Shown: positions 1-8,141, counted from the first letter of the stretch. The stretch is DNA of 64,000 nucleotides from CAZLFQ01 sp964558975 (GCA_964558975.1 CAZLFQ010000002.1:62001-126000), one strand, 5' to 3'. Notes: a model not told the origin generated them from the sequence alone. A program made the numbers and translations.

Positions 1-73
1 AGTATAAATATTCTGGCAATATCAGTCTTTTCGTGGTATAGAGCTGTCGCAGAACTCATACTAAAGGGACATA

Positions 74-1492
74 ATGGCTAGAACAATTTCCGCTTCTCAA
101 ATTTCAACATTGTTAGCACTAACCATGTTAGCTTCAATTTTTTGGTACATACCTGCTCCTGCAGGAGTGACAGAAAACGGTTGGCATTTGCTTGGTATTT
201 TTCTAGCAACGATTGGCGGAATTATTCTAAATCCTTTGCCGATGGGAGCAATTTCTTTATTTGGAATAGTTGCTGCAGTCCTAACTAAAACCTTAACTTT
301 AGATCAGTGCCTAGCAGGGTTTGGGAGCGACATAGTATGGTTAGTTGTATTTGCATTTTTCATCTCTCAAGGATTCATCAAAACAGGTCTCGGCAATAGA
401 ATCGCCTACTTCTTTATTTCTAAATTAGGCCATAGCACACTTGGTTTAAGCTATGGTTTAGTTGTAGCAGAGTTCATTCTATCTCCGCTAATACCAAGTG
501 TTACAGCAAGAGGCGGTGGAATAATCTATCCAATTGCTCACTCGCTAGCTGAATCGTACCAAGATAAAACTCATAAGGGCGTATCTAAAAAAACAGCAGG
601 GTTTATTATGATGTCTTGCGCACAATCAAATGTAATCACCAGCAGCATGTTCATAACTGCAATGGCGGCCAACCCTTTAATTGTAAAATTAGCTCAAGAT
701 GCTGGCATTGCGATATCATGGACTGACTGGGCTTTAGCTGCTCTTGTTCCTGGATTATTATCTTTAATCCTAATGCCTCTAGCATTGTTCAGACTTTACA
801 AACCAGAAATTACTCATTCTGAAACTGCACCTGTTTTAGCTATCAAGAAACTCAAAGAAATGGGCAGCATGAAGTTCCAAGAAGTTATAATGCTCTTCAC
901 ATTTTTCATTCTGATTTCACTTTGGATAGCGGGTGGTAAATTTGGCATTTCTGCAACAACAACGGCTTTAATTGGCTTTTGTATGCTTATGCTTACTGGA
1001 GTTTTAAAATGGGATGATGCAGCTTCTGATAAAGCTGCATGGCACACATTTACTTGGTTTGCGACATTAGTCATGATGTCAGGATTTTTATCTAAGCTGG
1101 GTATGATGAGCTGGATCGGAGCACAAATAAAAGAATTACTTGCAGGACAGAATCCCCAAGTAACTGCAATCATAGTGATGCTAATCTATTTTTACATACA
1201 CTATTTATTTGCCAGCATCACTGCGCACGTTACAGTTCTATTCCCAACATTTTTACTGGTATTGATTGGCACTGGTATGCCAGCAACTCTTTCTGCTCTG
1301 GTACTTGGTTTTGCTTCAATACTATCTGGTGGACTGACACATTTTGGAATTGCAAGTGCACCGATATTTTTTGGAGCTGGGTATATGAATACTAAAACTT
1401 GGTGGAGGCTTGGTGGCCTTTGCAGCATTCTTTACATCGTTATTTGGAGCTTAGCTGGCGGAGTGTGGTGGAAGTTGTTAGGATTGTACTAG
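74..1492 (+). CDS. DASS-family dicarboxylate/anion:Na+ symporter (2-oxoglutarate/malate translocator type)
   Basis: Inner-membrane carrier of the divalent anion:sodium symporter family, which moves di- and tricarboxylates such as malate, 2-oxoglutarate or citrate. The 472 residues are almost all hydrophobic helices, with about a dozen membrane spans and the family's duplicated layout: a polar, glycine- and serine-rich stretch near residues 145-155 (SVTARGGGIIYP) and a second one late in the protein (SGGLTHFGIASAP). The length is usual for bacterial and plastid members. AAGGGA lies just before the ATG. It is a single gene ended by a hairpin at 1565-1591. The family is common in intracellular bacteria that import host carboxylates; the actual substrate cannot be read from sequence. 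Confidence 0.88.
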   Translation: MARTISASQISTLLALTMLASIFWYIPAPAGVTENGWHLLGIFLATIGGIILNPLPMGAISLFGIVAAVLTKTLTLDQCLAGFGSDIVWLVVFAFFISQGFIKTGLGNRIAYFFISKLGHSTLGLSYGLVVAEFILSPLIPSVTARGGGIIYPIAHSLAESYQDKTHKGVSKKTAGFIMMSCAQSNVITSSMFITAMAANPLIVKLAQDAGIAISWTDWALAALVPGLLSLILMPLALFRLYKPEITHSETAPVLAIKKLKEMGSMKFQEVIMLFTFFILISLWIAGGKFGISATTTALIGFCMLMLTGVLKWDDAASDKAAWHTFTWFATLVMMSGFLSKLGMMSWIGAQIKELLAGQNPQVTAIIVMLIYFYIHYLFASITAHVTVLFPTFLLVLIGTGMPATLSALVLGFASILSGGLTHFGIASAPIFFGAGYMNTKTWWRLGGLCSILYIVIWSLAGGVWWKLLGLY

Positions 1493-1564
1493 AATAATGG
1501 TTTATTAATGTACTGATAAAACAAAATTGAGTTATCAGGAATAATTGAAGCTTCTTATGTAAAA

Positions 1565-1591
1565 GAAAAAGCCGCCAATGGCAGCTTTTTC
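1565..1591. terminator. bidirectional rho-independent terminator
   Basis: GAAAAAGC pairs with GCTTTTTC, one C/A mismatch follows, then GCC pairs with GGC around the loop AAT. A-rich and T-rich arms give a T-run on both strands. It sits between the end of the carrier gene (+) and the end of the orphan gene at 1614-1943 (-), so it can serve both. Confidence 0.8.
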
Positions 1592-1613
1592 TTTGCAAAT
1601 AATAAATTGCTAT

Positions 1614-1943
1614 TTACGCTTCTAACACTACAAATTGCTCAAATGTTGAATGTATATAACCAGGCAGTGCAGGTAGCCCAGTTTCTTCAGAGCCAATTTC
1701 TGCTGTATCAAAACAAAGACCCATAGCTTCAAATCCAGTATATTCACTTTCAACAGCTACTTTTTTACCATCAACTGTGATATAAACTGTAGGTTCATTA
1801 GGATGAGCTAGTGCATCAACTGAGATGCTGTATTTGTTTCCATTGATTTCAAAGTACTGTACTTCTTGATCCATGAGTGATCCTGGATGAGAAGGTGATT
1901 CGATTTGTATCATTTCTGATTTAGCAGAATATTTCTTTTGCAT
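1614..1943 (-). CDS. orphan 109-aa acidic protein, unknown function
   Basis: I do not recognise this protein. It has 109 residues, no signal peptide and no membrane segment, and it is acidic toward the C-terminus (EIGSEETG). The middle (residues 27-65) reads as alternating beta strands, for example YFEINGNKYSI and VYITVDGKKVAV. The start is supported by CGAGGAAA a few bases before the ATG. It is a single-gene unit with its own promoter region: a TAAAAT/TATAAA -10 at about 1992-1999 and four phased TTAA tetramers at 2009-2045, the pattern of CtrA binding sites. It is terminated by the hairpin at 1565-1591. The regulation is more informative than the protein and suggests a cell-cycle or developmental role, which is inference. 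Confidence 0.7.
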   Translation of the reverse strand: MQKKYSAKSEMIQIESPSHPGSLMDQEVQYFEINGNKYSISVDALAHPNEPTVYITVDGKKVAVESEYTGFEAMGLCFDTAEIGSEETGLPALPGYIHSTFEQFVVLEA

Positions 1944-2008
1944 ATTTTCCTCGTTTGTCTGTTGTTTTAGCCAAATTTTCTGACTGAATCAATTTTATAC
2001 TCGTTATA

Positions 2009-2045
2009 TTAAGGCTATATTAAGATTCTATTAAGTTTTTATTAA
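2009..2045. promoter_or_regulatory. phased TTAA array, CtrA-like binding sites
   Basis: TTAA occurs at 2009, 2020, 2031 and 2042, exactly 11 bp apart, giving three overlapping copies of TTAA-N7-TTAA. This is the consensus of the alphaproteobacterial response regulator CtrA, a family conserved in Rickettsiales. On the minus strand the array lies just upstream of a -10 (TAAAAT 1992-1997 or TATAAA 1994-1999) for the orphan gene at 1614-1943 and covers its -35 region, where activating CtrA sites usually lie. Other OmpR/PhoB-type regulators also bind 11-bp direct repeats and cannot be excluded. Confidence 0.6.
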
Positions 2046-2151
2046 TATACAAAGAACCGCTAAACCTTATTTAATATTTGGAATCCACCAATAAGAATAG
2101 GGCGCCAATCACAAACTGAAGCTTCATGTCTGAAGGGTTTTTTACTTATTA

Positions 2152-2511
2152 CTACTTCTCAATCACCACATAAGCGATAGCGTATGTCCTTTCGTCCGAC
2201 ATTGAAAGATGAATCTTTAGCTTAGAATACTTATCATCGACCTTGATATAAGGACTGCCTTTTTCATCGTTCAAAATGCTGATTCTGTTAAAAGCAATCT
2301 CTTCGCCAATACCTGTTCCTAAAGCTTTCGCAAAAGCTTCTTTTGCGGAGAATCTTTTTGCTAAATATGCGACGTATTGCTTAGGTTCAATTGGCGCTAT
2401 ATCTAACTCTTCTTCTGAGTATATTTTATTTAGAAATTTCTCGCCGTTTTTTTCGAGTAAGCGTTCTATGCGTGATATTTTTACTATATCGCAACCAATG
2501 CCGTAAATCAT
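2152..2511 (-). CDS. acpS: holo-[acyl-carrier-protein] synthase
   Basis: Transfers 4'-phosphopantetheine from CoA to apo-acyl carrier protein, needed for fatty acid synthesis in the cytoplasm. Both family signatures are present: the N-terminal GIGCDIV (residues 4-10, with the metal-binding Asp8) and the central KRFSAKEAFAKALGTGI (about residues 52-68, with the catalytic Glu). The length of 119 aa is normal. Its ATG overlaps the stop of the 213-aa orphan upstream by 4 bp, so it is translationally coupled and the last gene of the aspS-orphan-acpS operon. coaX and coaD in this window supply the CoA pathway. Confidence 0.96.
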   Translation of the reverse strand: MIYGIGCDIVKISRIERLLEKNGEKFLNKIYSEEELDIAPIEPKQYVAYLAKRFSAKEAFAKALGTGIGEEIAFNRISILNDEKGSPYIKVDDKYSKLKIHLSMSDERTYAIAYVVIEK

Positions 2512-3149
2512 GCTGCCGCTACACCTTGTTGAACTTTATTTTGCCTTTCAAGTTCAAGTCTAGCTGCAAATGTGTTGCCTGCAATAGTTGGTTGAGGTTT
2601 TGCTACATGCTTGCTGAGACCAGCAAGTGCTGATGATAAATCATCCTGAGTGAAGACATGAGAACTAGAGGTGTTGTATTGGCTGATTGATTTTAACAAG
2701 TTGTCTGTGTACATAGCCATTGCAACATCGCGAGGAATTTCATACTTAGAATCCAACTCTTTTTGTTCATCTATTTTATATACTAAAGCCTTAACTGGGA
2801 ACAAACTTGGTACATCTCTCACTCCTCTAACTTCTGTAACAATACTGCCTCCACTAACTTCAAATTTCACTTTATTCAAAAAACTGTCTGAGAATAAGTC
2901 TGGTTGCCCAACTTTAGCTAAATCTAAAGCCGCATCATTAAGTATTCTACATACATCTAATAGGAACGGCTCTACAGCTAAAGATTGATTATTATGGGTA
3001 ATAATTTTAGATCCTTGATAAAAGAATTCTCTATCGCATTTCAAAACCCAATCCAAATTAGCTACAAATTTAGCTATTGAGAAAGGGTCACTGCCAACTT
3101 TTGCAAGTATTGGGTTTTCTTTAACTAATAAATCAAAAACATCCGCCAT
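2508..3149 (-). CDS. orphan 213-aa protein between aspS and acpS
   Basis: Not recognised. It is a soluble protein of 213 residues without signal peptide or membrane segments. The N-terminal half looks helical (DPFSIAKFVANLDW), the middle has short strands (VKFEVSGGSIVTEVRGV), and the C-terminal tail is polar and probably disordered. It starts 11 bases after the aspS stop and overlaps acpS by 4 bases, so it is very likely made from the aspS promoter together with both. It could be a lineage-specific protein; the operon context (tRNA charging, lipid carrier activation) does not define a role. Confidence 0.75.
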   Translation of the reverse strand: MADVFDLLVKENPILAKVGSDPFSIAKFVANLDWVLKCDREFFYQGSKIITHNNQSLAVEPFLLDVCRILNDAALDLAKVGQPDLFSDSFLNKVKFEVSGGSIVTEVRGVRDVPSLFPVKALVYKIDEQKELDSKYEIPRDVAMAMYTDNLLKSISQYNTSSSHVFTQDDLSSALAGLSKHVAKPQPTIAGNTFAARLELERQNKVQQGVAAA

Positions 3150-3160
3150 TCCTATTCCCC

Positions 3161-5014
3161 TTATGAATTAGCTACTTTCTTTTCGTCTTTTTCTAAAGCA
3201 TCTTTTGCCACTGGTGAAAGAACCAAGTTTAATTCTCTTAACTGTTTCATCGTAGCAACTGAAGGTGCATTCATCAACACATCTTGCGCATTTTGATTTA
3301 ATGGGAAGCAAATCACTTCTCTAATATTTGGTTCATTAGCAAGTAACATAACAATCCTATCAATTCCAGGTGCTAAACCACCATGCGGAGGTGCACCGAA
3401 TTTGAAAGCACGAATCATGCCACCAAACTTATTATCAACATCTTCGTGAGTATAACCAGCAATCTCAAACGCTTTATACATAAGTTCTGGTTTATGGTTT
3501 CTGATCGCGCCACTGCAGAGCTCAATACCGTTACAAACTATATCGTACTGATGCGCAGTTATTTTTAATTGCTTCTCTTTTGTATCTGCAGCTTCCAATG
3601 CTTCTAAGCCGCCTTGTGGCATAGAGAATGGGTTGTGCGAGAAATCAATTTTTTTGTCTTCTTCGCTCCACTCGTAGAATGGGAAGTCAACAATCCAACA
3701 GAATTTGAAAATGTTTTTCTCAATTAAATCTAAATCTTCACCAAGTTTTGTTCTAACTTTGCCTGCAATTTTTGCAGCTTCTAGCTCAACATCACATGCA
3801 AAGAATACTGTATCTCCTGCACCAACATTAGCATGGGCTTTAAGTTGGTTATGTTTTTCTTCTGACAAGAATTTCGCGATTGGCCCTTTGCCAGCACCTG
3901 TTTCATCATAAGAAATATATGCTAATCCTTTTGCACCTAGTTCGGTCTGAGCATAGGCAATCATTTTGTCATAAAAGCTTCTAGGCTCATTTGCAGTTTT
4001 TGGAGCAGGAATTGCACGAACAACGCAGCCCTTTTTAATTGATTCTCTGAAAATTGTGAATTCAGAATCTTTAAAGATTTCAGTCGCATCAACTATTTCA
4101 ATTGGGTTTCTCAAATCTGGTTTATCAGAACCGTATTTCAACATTGAATCCCAATATTTAATTCTTGGGAATGGAGCTGGAGTTACTGTATATGTTGAAA
4201 ATTCTTTGAATATTCCATAAAGCACAGGCTCAATTGTTGCGAACACATCTTCTTGCGTCACAAAAGACATTTCAATATCTAGCTGGTAGAATTCTCCGGG
4301 AGCTCTGTCTGCACGAGCATCTTCATCTCTGAAGCACGGAGCAATTTGGAAATATCTATCAAAGCCAGAAACCATCAACAATTGTTTGAACTGTTGAGGA
4401 GCTTGTGGAAGAGCATAGAATTTCCCAGGATGAGTTCTGCTTGGGACTAAAAAGTCACGCGCGCCTTCTGGAGAACTTGCTGTTAAAATTGGGGTTTGAA
4501 ATTCGGTGAATCCAGCTTCGATCATTCTTCTTCTAACAGAAGAAATAACGTTGTTACGAAGCATTATGTTTTTATGCATCTTTTCGCGTCTTAGATCTAG
4601 GAATCTATATTTTAAACGTAGGTCTTCTGGGAATTGATAATCTGCATTTACGTTAATTGGCAGAGTGTCTGCACGCGATATAACTTCAAAATCTTTCACT
4701 ACAACTTCAATATCGCCAGTTAACATGTCAGGGTTAACTGTCTCAGCTGATCTTGCAACCACAGTACCTGTTACGGTAAATACGCTTTCATAGCTCAATG
4801 TTGTTAGGTCTTGATATTTTGCTGCATCAAGGAAATTTATGCTTTGGTCTTGGTCAGAAGTTACGATTTGAGTGACACCATAATGATCACGTAAATCTAT
4901 GAAATAAACACCACCGTGGTCGCGTTTACGGTGTAACCAACCTGATAATTTAACTTCTGTGCCGACATGAGCTTTACTCAATTGCCCGCAGGTATGTGTT
5001 CTGTATTTATGCAT
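3161..5014 (-). CDS. aspS: aspartyl-tRNA synthetase (non-discriminating type likely)
   Basis: Class II synthetase that charges tRNA with aspartate. The N-terminal OB-fold anticodon domain covers about residues 1-110, motif 2 is FRDEDARADR at 228-237, the bacterial insertion domain follows at about 280-420, and motif 3 is GLAPGIDR ending at 553. The 617-aa length is typical for bacteria. The anticodon-recognition loop reads RKRDHGG with His33; a His here marks the non-discriminating enzymes, which also charge tRNA-Asn and need GatCAB to convert Asp to Asn. That last step is inference from family knowledge. It is transcribed from the promoter at 5050-5078 and is first in the operon aspS-orphan-acpS. 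Confidence 0.97.
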   Translation of the reverse strand: MHKYRTHTCGQLSKAHVGTEVKLSGWLHRKRDHGGVYFIDLRDHYGVTQIVTSDQDQSINFLDAAKYQDLTTLSYESVFTVTGTVVARSAETVNPDMLTGDIEVVVKDFEVISRADTLPINVNADYQFPEDLRLKYRFLDLRREKMHKNIMLRNNVISSVRRRMIEAGFTEFQTPILTASSPEGARDFLVPSRTHPGKFYALPQAPQQFKQLLMVSGFDRYFQIAPCFRDEDARADRAPGEFYQLDIEMSFVTQEDVFATIEPVLYGIFKEFSTYTVTPAPFPRIKYWDSMLKYGSDKPDLRNPIEIVDATEIFKDSEFTIFRESIKKGCVVRAIPAPKTANEPRSFYDKMIAYAQTELGAKGLAYISYDETGAGKGPIAKFLSEEKHNQLKAHANVGAGDTVFFACDVELEAAKIAGKVRTKLGEDLDLIEKNIFKFCWIVDFPFYEWSEEDKKIDFSHNPFSMPQGGLEALEAADTKEKQLKITAHQYDIVCNGIELCSGAIRNHKPELMYKAFEIAGYTHEDVDNKFGGMIRAFKFGAPPHGGLAPGIDRIVMLLANEPNIREVICFPLNQNAQDVLMNAPSVATMKQLRELNLVLSPVAKDALEKDEKKVANS

Positions 5015-5049
5015 CGACGCTAACTTCCTTAAATATAACGAATTCGTGA

Positions 5050-5078
5050 ATTATACCATATATTCCAGCCACTTTCAA
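5050..5078 (-). promoter_or_regulatory. sigma-70 promoter of aspS
   Basis: On the minus strand TTGAAA (5078-5073), a 17-base spacer and TATAAT (5055-5050), preceded by GG at the -10. This is near consensus. The predicted start is about 5043, some 30 bases before the aspS ATG. Confidence 0.8.
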
Positions 5079-5097
5079 TGAGTCAAATAATTCCAAG

Positions 5098-5125
5098 TTG
5101 CATTTTTTGAATAATTTACTATACT
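5098..5125 (+). promoter_or_regulatory. sigma-70 promoter of rpoZ
   Basis: TTGCAT (5098-5103), a 16-base spacer and TATACT (5120-5125). AAGG at 5148-5151 precedes the rpoZ ATG at 5156. It is divergent from the aspS promoter, with about 90 bp between the likely start points. Confidence 0.6.
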
Positions 5126-5155
5126 GAGCGTTCAATAGAATATTATCAAGGTCAC

Positions 5156-5533
5156 ATGGCACGCGTAACGATTGAAGATTGCACTCAAAAAATCCCTAGT
5201 AGATTTGAATTAGTAGTATTGGCTGCTCAGCGCGCTAAAGAGATTGGATCTGGCGCAAAACCTACTGTTGAGCGTGATAATGACAAGAACTCAGTTGTAG
5301 CACTTCGTGAGATTGCTGAAGGAACAATTGCTCCTGATTCTTTAAGAGAATCAGTGATTAGAAAGCATCAAAAAAGGCAAGCTGTTATTGATCAAGATGT
5401 GCCTGAAGATGAAGAAATGAACATGACACGTGAAATCAGCACTGAAATGAAGAGTCTTGAAGTTGCTGATAAAGACGATATGTCTGATATGTTCAGCGAT
5501 GAAATTGACGAATCTGAAGAAGAATCGGAATAA
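5156..5533 (+). CDS. rpoZ: RNA polymerase omega subunit
   Basis: Small subunit that helps fold and assemble the beta' subunit of RNA polymerase. The N-terminal 70 residues match the family: MARVTIEDC, then RFELVVLAAQRAKEI and the helix NSVVALREIAEG. At 125 aa it is longer than the minimal form because of an acidic tail (DEIDESEEESE), which is common in alphaproteobacteria. The start has AAGG eight bases upstream. It is followed after 11 bases by ccmD and ccmE, so it probably leads a short operon. Confidence 0.95.
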   Translation: MARVTIEDCTQKIPSRFELVVLAAQRAKEIGSGAKPTVERDNDKNSVVALREIAEGTIAPDSLRESVIRKHQKRQAVIDQDVPEDEEMNMTREISTEMKSLEVADKDDMSDMFSDEIDESEEESE

Positions 5534-5544
5534 ACTAAGAATTT

Positions 5545-5688
5545 ATGGAATATGTGTTTTCAGCATATTTGGCTGCTTTTTTGCTTTTGGCTTTGATGCT
5601 TGCCCAAACATTATATGTTTATTTCAAAACCCATCGCCAAATTATTGATTTAGAGACTTCTAGTGACCAAAAAGAGCTGGCAAAATAG
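5545..5688 (+). CDS. ccmD: heme exporter protein CcmD (47 aa)
   Basis: A 47-codon ORF starting MEYVFSAYLAAFLLLAL. It has one N-terminal membrane helix (residues 4-26) followed by a basic stretch YFKTHRQ, the layout of CcmD, the small partner that helps release holo-CcmE from the CcmABC heme ABC transporter. The call rests mainly on its position: it lies immediately before ccmE, overlapping it by 26 bp, as in other ccm clusters. ccmABC are not in this window. Short membrane proteins have weak signatures, so it could in principle be an unrelated small membrane protein. Confidence 0.8.
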   Translation: MEYVFSAYLAAFLLLALMLAQTLYVYFKTHRQIIDLETSSDQKELAK

Positions 5689-6109
5689 AGCCTTGTTTAT
5701 AGGCATTTCGGCTATATTGTTTACTATTGGGTTAGTGATAATTTTCAAAGTCTTTAATGATAATATAGTTTTCTATTTCAGCCCCTCAGAACTAAATAGC
5801 AAGAAACATTCATCAGGCTTAATAAGAGTTGGTGGATTAGTTAAAGAAGGCTCAATTCATTTCTTAGAAGACAAAGAAACCCTTTCTTTTATTATCACTG
5901 ATTTGGAAGCCGAACTTGAGGTTAACTACAAAGGTATAATCCCCACTCTTTTTAAAAATGGCCAAGGCACTGTTGCTTTAGGGCAAGTTAATGAGTCTGG
6001 CGTATTTATCGCCAAAGAACTACTTGCGAAGCACGATGAAAATTATATGCCTCCAGAAGTGGCCAAAAGCATCAAAAAATCTGGACAGTGGAAAGATTCT
6101 AACAGTTAA
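5663..6109 (+). CDS. ccmE: cytochrome c maturation heme chaperone CcmE
   Basis: Periplasmic chaperone anchored by one N-terminal helix (about residues 9-28), which carries heme covalently from CcmC to the CcmF/H ligase. The beta-barrel domain has the usual order, with RVGGLVKEGS near residue 51 and an ITDLEAELEVNYKGI stretch near 80. The heme-attachment motif is LAKHDENYMPPE with His124 and Tyr128. The length of 148 aa is normal. It begins with GTG inside the end of ccmD. The partner ccmH is 45 kb away next to fliI, so the ccm genes are scattered. Confidence 0.95.
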   Translation: MTKKSWQNRALFIGISAILFTIGLVIIFKVFNDNIVFYFSPSELNSKKHSSGLIRVGGLVKEGSIHFLEDKETLSFIITDLEAELEVNYKGIIPTLFKNGQGTVALGQVNESGVFIAKELLAKHDENYMPPEVAKSIKKSGQWKDSNS

Positions 6110-6150
6110 TCATTTAATTTATTCTTTTCAGTTTCACTAACTAGATATGC

Positions 6151-6522
6151 TTATAGCTCATCAACCAATTGGTCTACATCCATTAGATCTATTTCTTCCG
6201 CTATAGGCGAACCAATACTAAAGTCATAACTTGTCTCACCTTGCCTAAATGCACTGACCACTACGTTACAAACCGAATCGCTAGTAGCATGAGTTACCTT
6301 ATCAATAAGAGCATAATCGGCTAATAGTTTTGCATAATCATCTGAAAAAATTTTATGTTCTGAATCCTTGCAAAGTTTATTAAGCTCATAAACAGATAAC
6401 TTTCCTTTTATATTACCAATACCACCACTGTTCCAAACACCTTTGACAGCTTCCATAACAACCCACACAACTGGTGCTGCTTCTTCTGCTCCGTTTCTTA
6501 ATTTGACTACTTGAATTTCCAT
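6151..6522 (-). CDS. orphan 123-aa protein downstream of def
   Basis: Not recognised. It is a soluble, acidic 123-aa protein with no signal peptide. It has an N-terminal hydrophobic helix-like segment (PVVWVVMEAVKGVW), a glycine-rich turn (GGIGNIKGK) and an acidic C-terminus (EEIDLMDVDQLVDEL). AAAGGG lies a few bases before the ATG. It starts 14 bases after the def stop, so it probably shares the def promoter. Nothing in it suggests a link to deformylation. Confidence 0.7.
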   Translation of the reverse strand: MEIQVVKLRNGAEEAAPVVWVVMEAVKGVWNSGGIGNIKGKLSVYELNKLCKDSEHKIFSDDYAKLLADYALIDKVTHATSDSVCNVVVSAFRQGETSYDFSIGSPIAEEIDLMDVDQLVDEL

Positions 6523-6536
6523 ATATAACCCTTTAT

Positions 6537-7085
6537 TTAATTATGATTCATCATGTTTTTAACACACTTCTCAATCTTCTTGATTTGCATTTGGCGCTTT
6601 AGGGGCGTCAGATGATCTAGTACAAGAACTCCTTCACAATGATCCATTTCATGTTGGATACACGATGATAGCAATCCTTTAACAGTCGCTACTTGCTCTT
6701 TGCCATTATAATCTAAGTACTTAATTTTCACTGTCGCTGGGCGTTCAACTTGTGGAAAATCCAACCCTGGAAGCGACAAACAACCTTCTTGGTATGATGC
6801 TTTTTCTTTTGAGGCTTCAACTATTTCAGGATTTATTACTGAATAAATACCCTTCATTTCAGGGTTGTCAGTAGCAGATTCTGGATATCTGCTTATGCAG
6901 TAATCGACATCAACCACAAAAATCTTCTTCATGATGCCAACTTGCACCCCTGAAAGGCCAACACCTTCATGATGTATAGTAGTATGTACCATTTCATCGA
7001 GCTCAGCTCTCAACGCATCATCAACTAAATTAACTTTTTCTGATTTCTGCTTTAAACGCATGTCTGGCCATAGGACTAAAGGCAT
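6537..7085 (-). CDS. def: peptide deformylase
   Basis: Removes the formyl group from the N-terminal methionine of new proteins. All three motifs are present (numbering from the start chosen here): GVGLSGVQ at 41-48 (the usual GxGLAAxQ with Ser-Gly in place of Ala-Ala), EGCLSLP at 100-106 with the metal-binding Cys, and HEMDH at 145-149 with the two metal His and catalytic Glu. I chose the ATG at 7085 because GGGGA lies six bases before it and the protein then begins as homologs do. An ATG at 7118 would add 11 residues and has only a weak ribosome site. It is transcribed from 7148-7176. Confidence 0.94.
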   Translation of the reverse strand: MPLVLWPDMRLKQKSEKVNLVDDALRAELDEMVHTTIHHEGVGLSGVQVGIMKKIFVVDVDYCISRYPESATDNPEMKGIYSVINPEIVEASKEKASYQEGCLSLPGLDFPQVERPATVKIKYLDYNGKEQVATVKGLLSSCIQHEMDHCEGVLVLDHLTPLKRQMQIKKIEKCVKNMMNHN

Positions 7086-7147
7086 GGTTTTCCCCGAGCA
7101 TTTATGTTGTCTTGTCATGTTCTTACTGAATTATATAAGTTTTGCGT

Positions 7148-7176
7148 ATTATACCATATATATGGGTCTTTAGCAA
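7148..7176 (-). promoter_or_regulatory. sigma-70 promoter of def
   Basis: On the minus strand TTGCTA (7176-7171), a 17-base spacer and TATAAT (7153-7148) preceded by GG, closely like the aspS promoter. It lies inside the upstream extension of the lpxC frame, which argues that lpxC starts further downstream. Confidence 0.75.
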
Positions 7177-7204
7177 TTTGTAACATTCTGCAACAAAACG
7201 TTGT

Positions 7205-7233
7205 TTGTAGCCCGTGCCGCTCTGATGTAATAT
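7205..7233 (+). promoter_or_regulatory. candidate promoter of lpxC
   Basis: TTGTAG (7205-7210), a 17-base spacer and TAATAT (7228-7233). The predicted start is near 7240, about 26 bases before the GTG proposed for lpxC. The match is moderate. Confidence 0.45.
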
Positions 7234-7265
7234 CAGATTCAATAGCAATTAATGACGTACTTATA

Positions 7266-8141
7266 GTGCAAAATACATTATTGAAACCTTTTTCATGTAA
7301 AGGGGTTGGCGTTCATAGTGGCAAGGAAGTTACCCTTAAAATTATACCAGCTAAAGAGGATTCTGGAATTTTGTTCATCAGAACTGATCTAAAAGAAAAC
7401 AACCAGATACTAGCACACTACGCAAATGTAATTGATACAAAACTATGTACAATAATAGCGAATGAGCATGGCGCGAAAGTTTCTACCATTGAACATTTGA
7501 TGTCTGCTCTTTGGGGCTGTGGAATTGATAACGCTATTATAGAAATTGACTCAGACGAAGTGCCAATAATGGATGGCAGTTCTGCTCCTTTCGTAGCTCT
7601 AATTGAAACTGCTGGCGTTACAGCGCAAGCAAAGCCACGCAAAATTATCGAAATATTAAAACCTATAAAAATAGAACATGAAGGTAAAACTATTGAGATA
7701 AAGCCTAGTGCAGATTTTGAAGTAAACTTTACCATTGAATATAACGGAACAGTAATTGGACAACAAGACTACTCATACAGTGAAAGAAATTCTTCTTATC
7801 AACATAAAGTAAGCCGTGCTCGTACTTTTGGCTTCGCATTCGAAGTTGAATACTTGAGGAAGCTTGGCCTAGCTAAAGGCGCATCATTAGAAAATGCGGT
7901 TGGCATTGATGAAAACGGCGTAATGAATCAAGAAGGACTCAGATATTATAACGAATTCGTTCGTCATAAAGTGTTAGATTGCATAGGTGATTTGTATTTA
8001 GCTTGCATGCGTATCAAAGGAAAAGTTGATGCTTTTAAAGCAGGACACGCGCTTAACAATTTATTACTACGTAAATTGTTTGCAAATCCTGATTGTTATC
8101 GCATTTTAGAGATGCCTTCAAAAAATTTCGCAATTGCTTAA
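7266..8141 (+). CDS. lpxC: UDP-3-O-acyl-N-acetylglucosamine deacetylase
   Basis: Committed zinc-dependent step of lipid A synthesis, so this cell makes, or recently made, lipopolysaccharide. With a GTG start at 7266 the protein has 291 aa, the usual length, and begins QNTLLKPFSCKGVGVHSGKE as the family does. Zinc ligands are His77 (STIEHL), His234 and Asp238 (RHKVLDCIGD); the catalytic His is in AGHALNN (His261). The frame is open further upstream to 7104, but that part would overlap def, contain the def promoter and match no family sequence. There is no clear ribosome site before the GTG, so the start is less sure than the gene. Confidence 0.93.
   Translation: MQNTLLKPFSCKGVGVHSGKEVTLKIIPAKEDSGILFIRTDLKENNQILAHYANVIDTKLCTIIANEHGAKVSTIEHLMSALWGCGIDNAIIEIDSDEVPIMDGSSAPFVALIETAGVTAQAKPRKIIEILKPIKIEHEGKTIEIKPSADFEVNFTIEYNGTVIGQQDYSYSERNSSYQHKVSRARTFGFAFEVEYLRKLGLAKGASLENAVGIDENGVMNQEGLRYYNEFVRHKVLDCIGDLYLACMRIKGKVDAFKAGHALNNLLLRKLFANPDCYRILEMPSKNFAIA

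Noticed and set aside
2118..2145. CTTCA/TGAAG hairpin followed by T-run after acpS
   Set aside because: The T-run is on the plus strand where no gene ends; on the minus strand, where acpS ends, there is no T-run. Too weak to call a terminator.
7104..7265. N-terminal extension of lpxC to 7104
   Set aside because: It would overlap def, contain the def promoter and add 54 residues unlike any LpxC; the GTG at 7266 gives the family's normal start.
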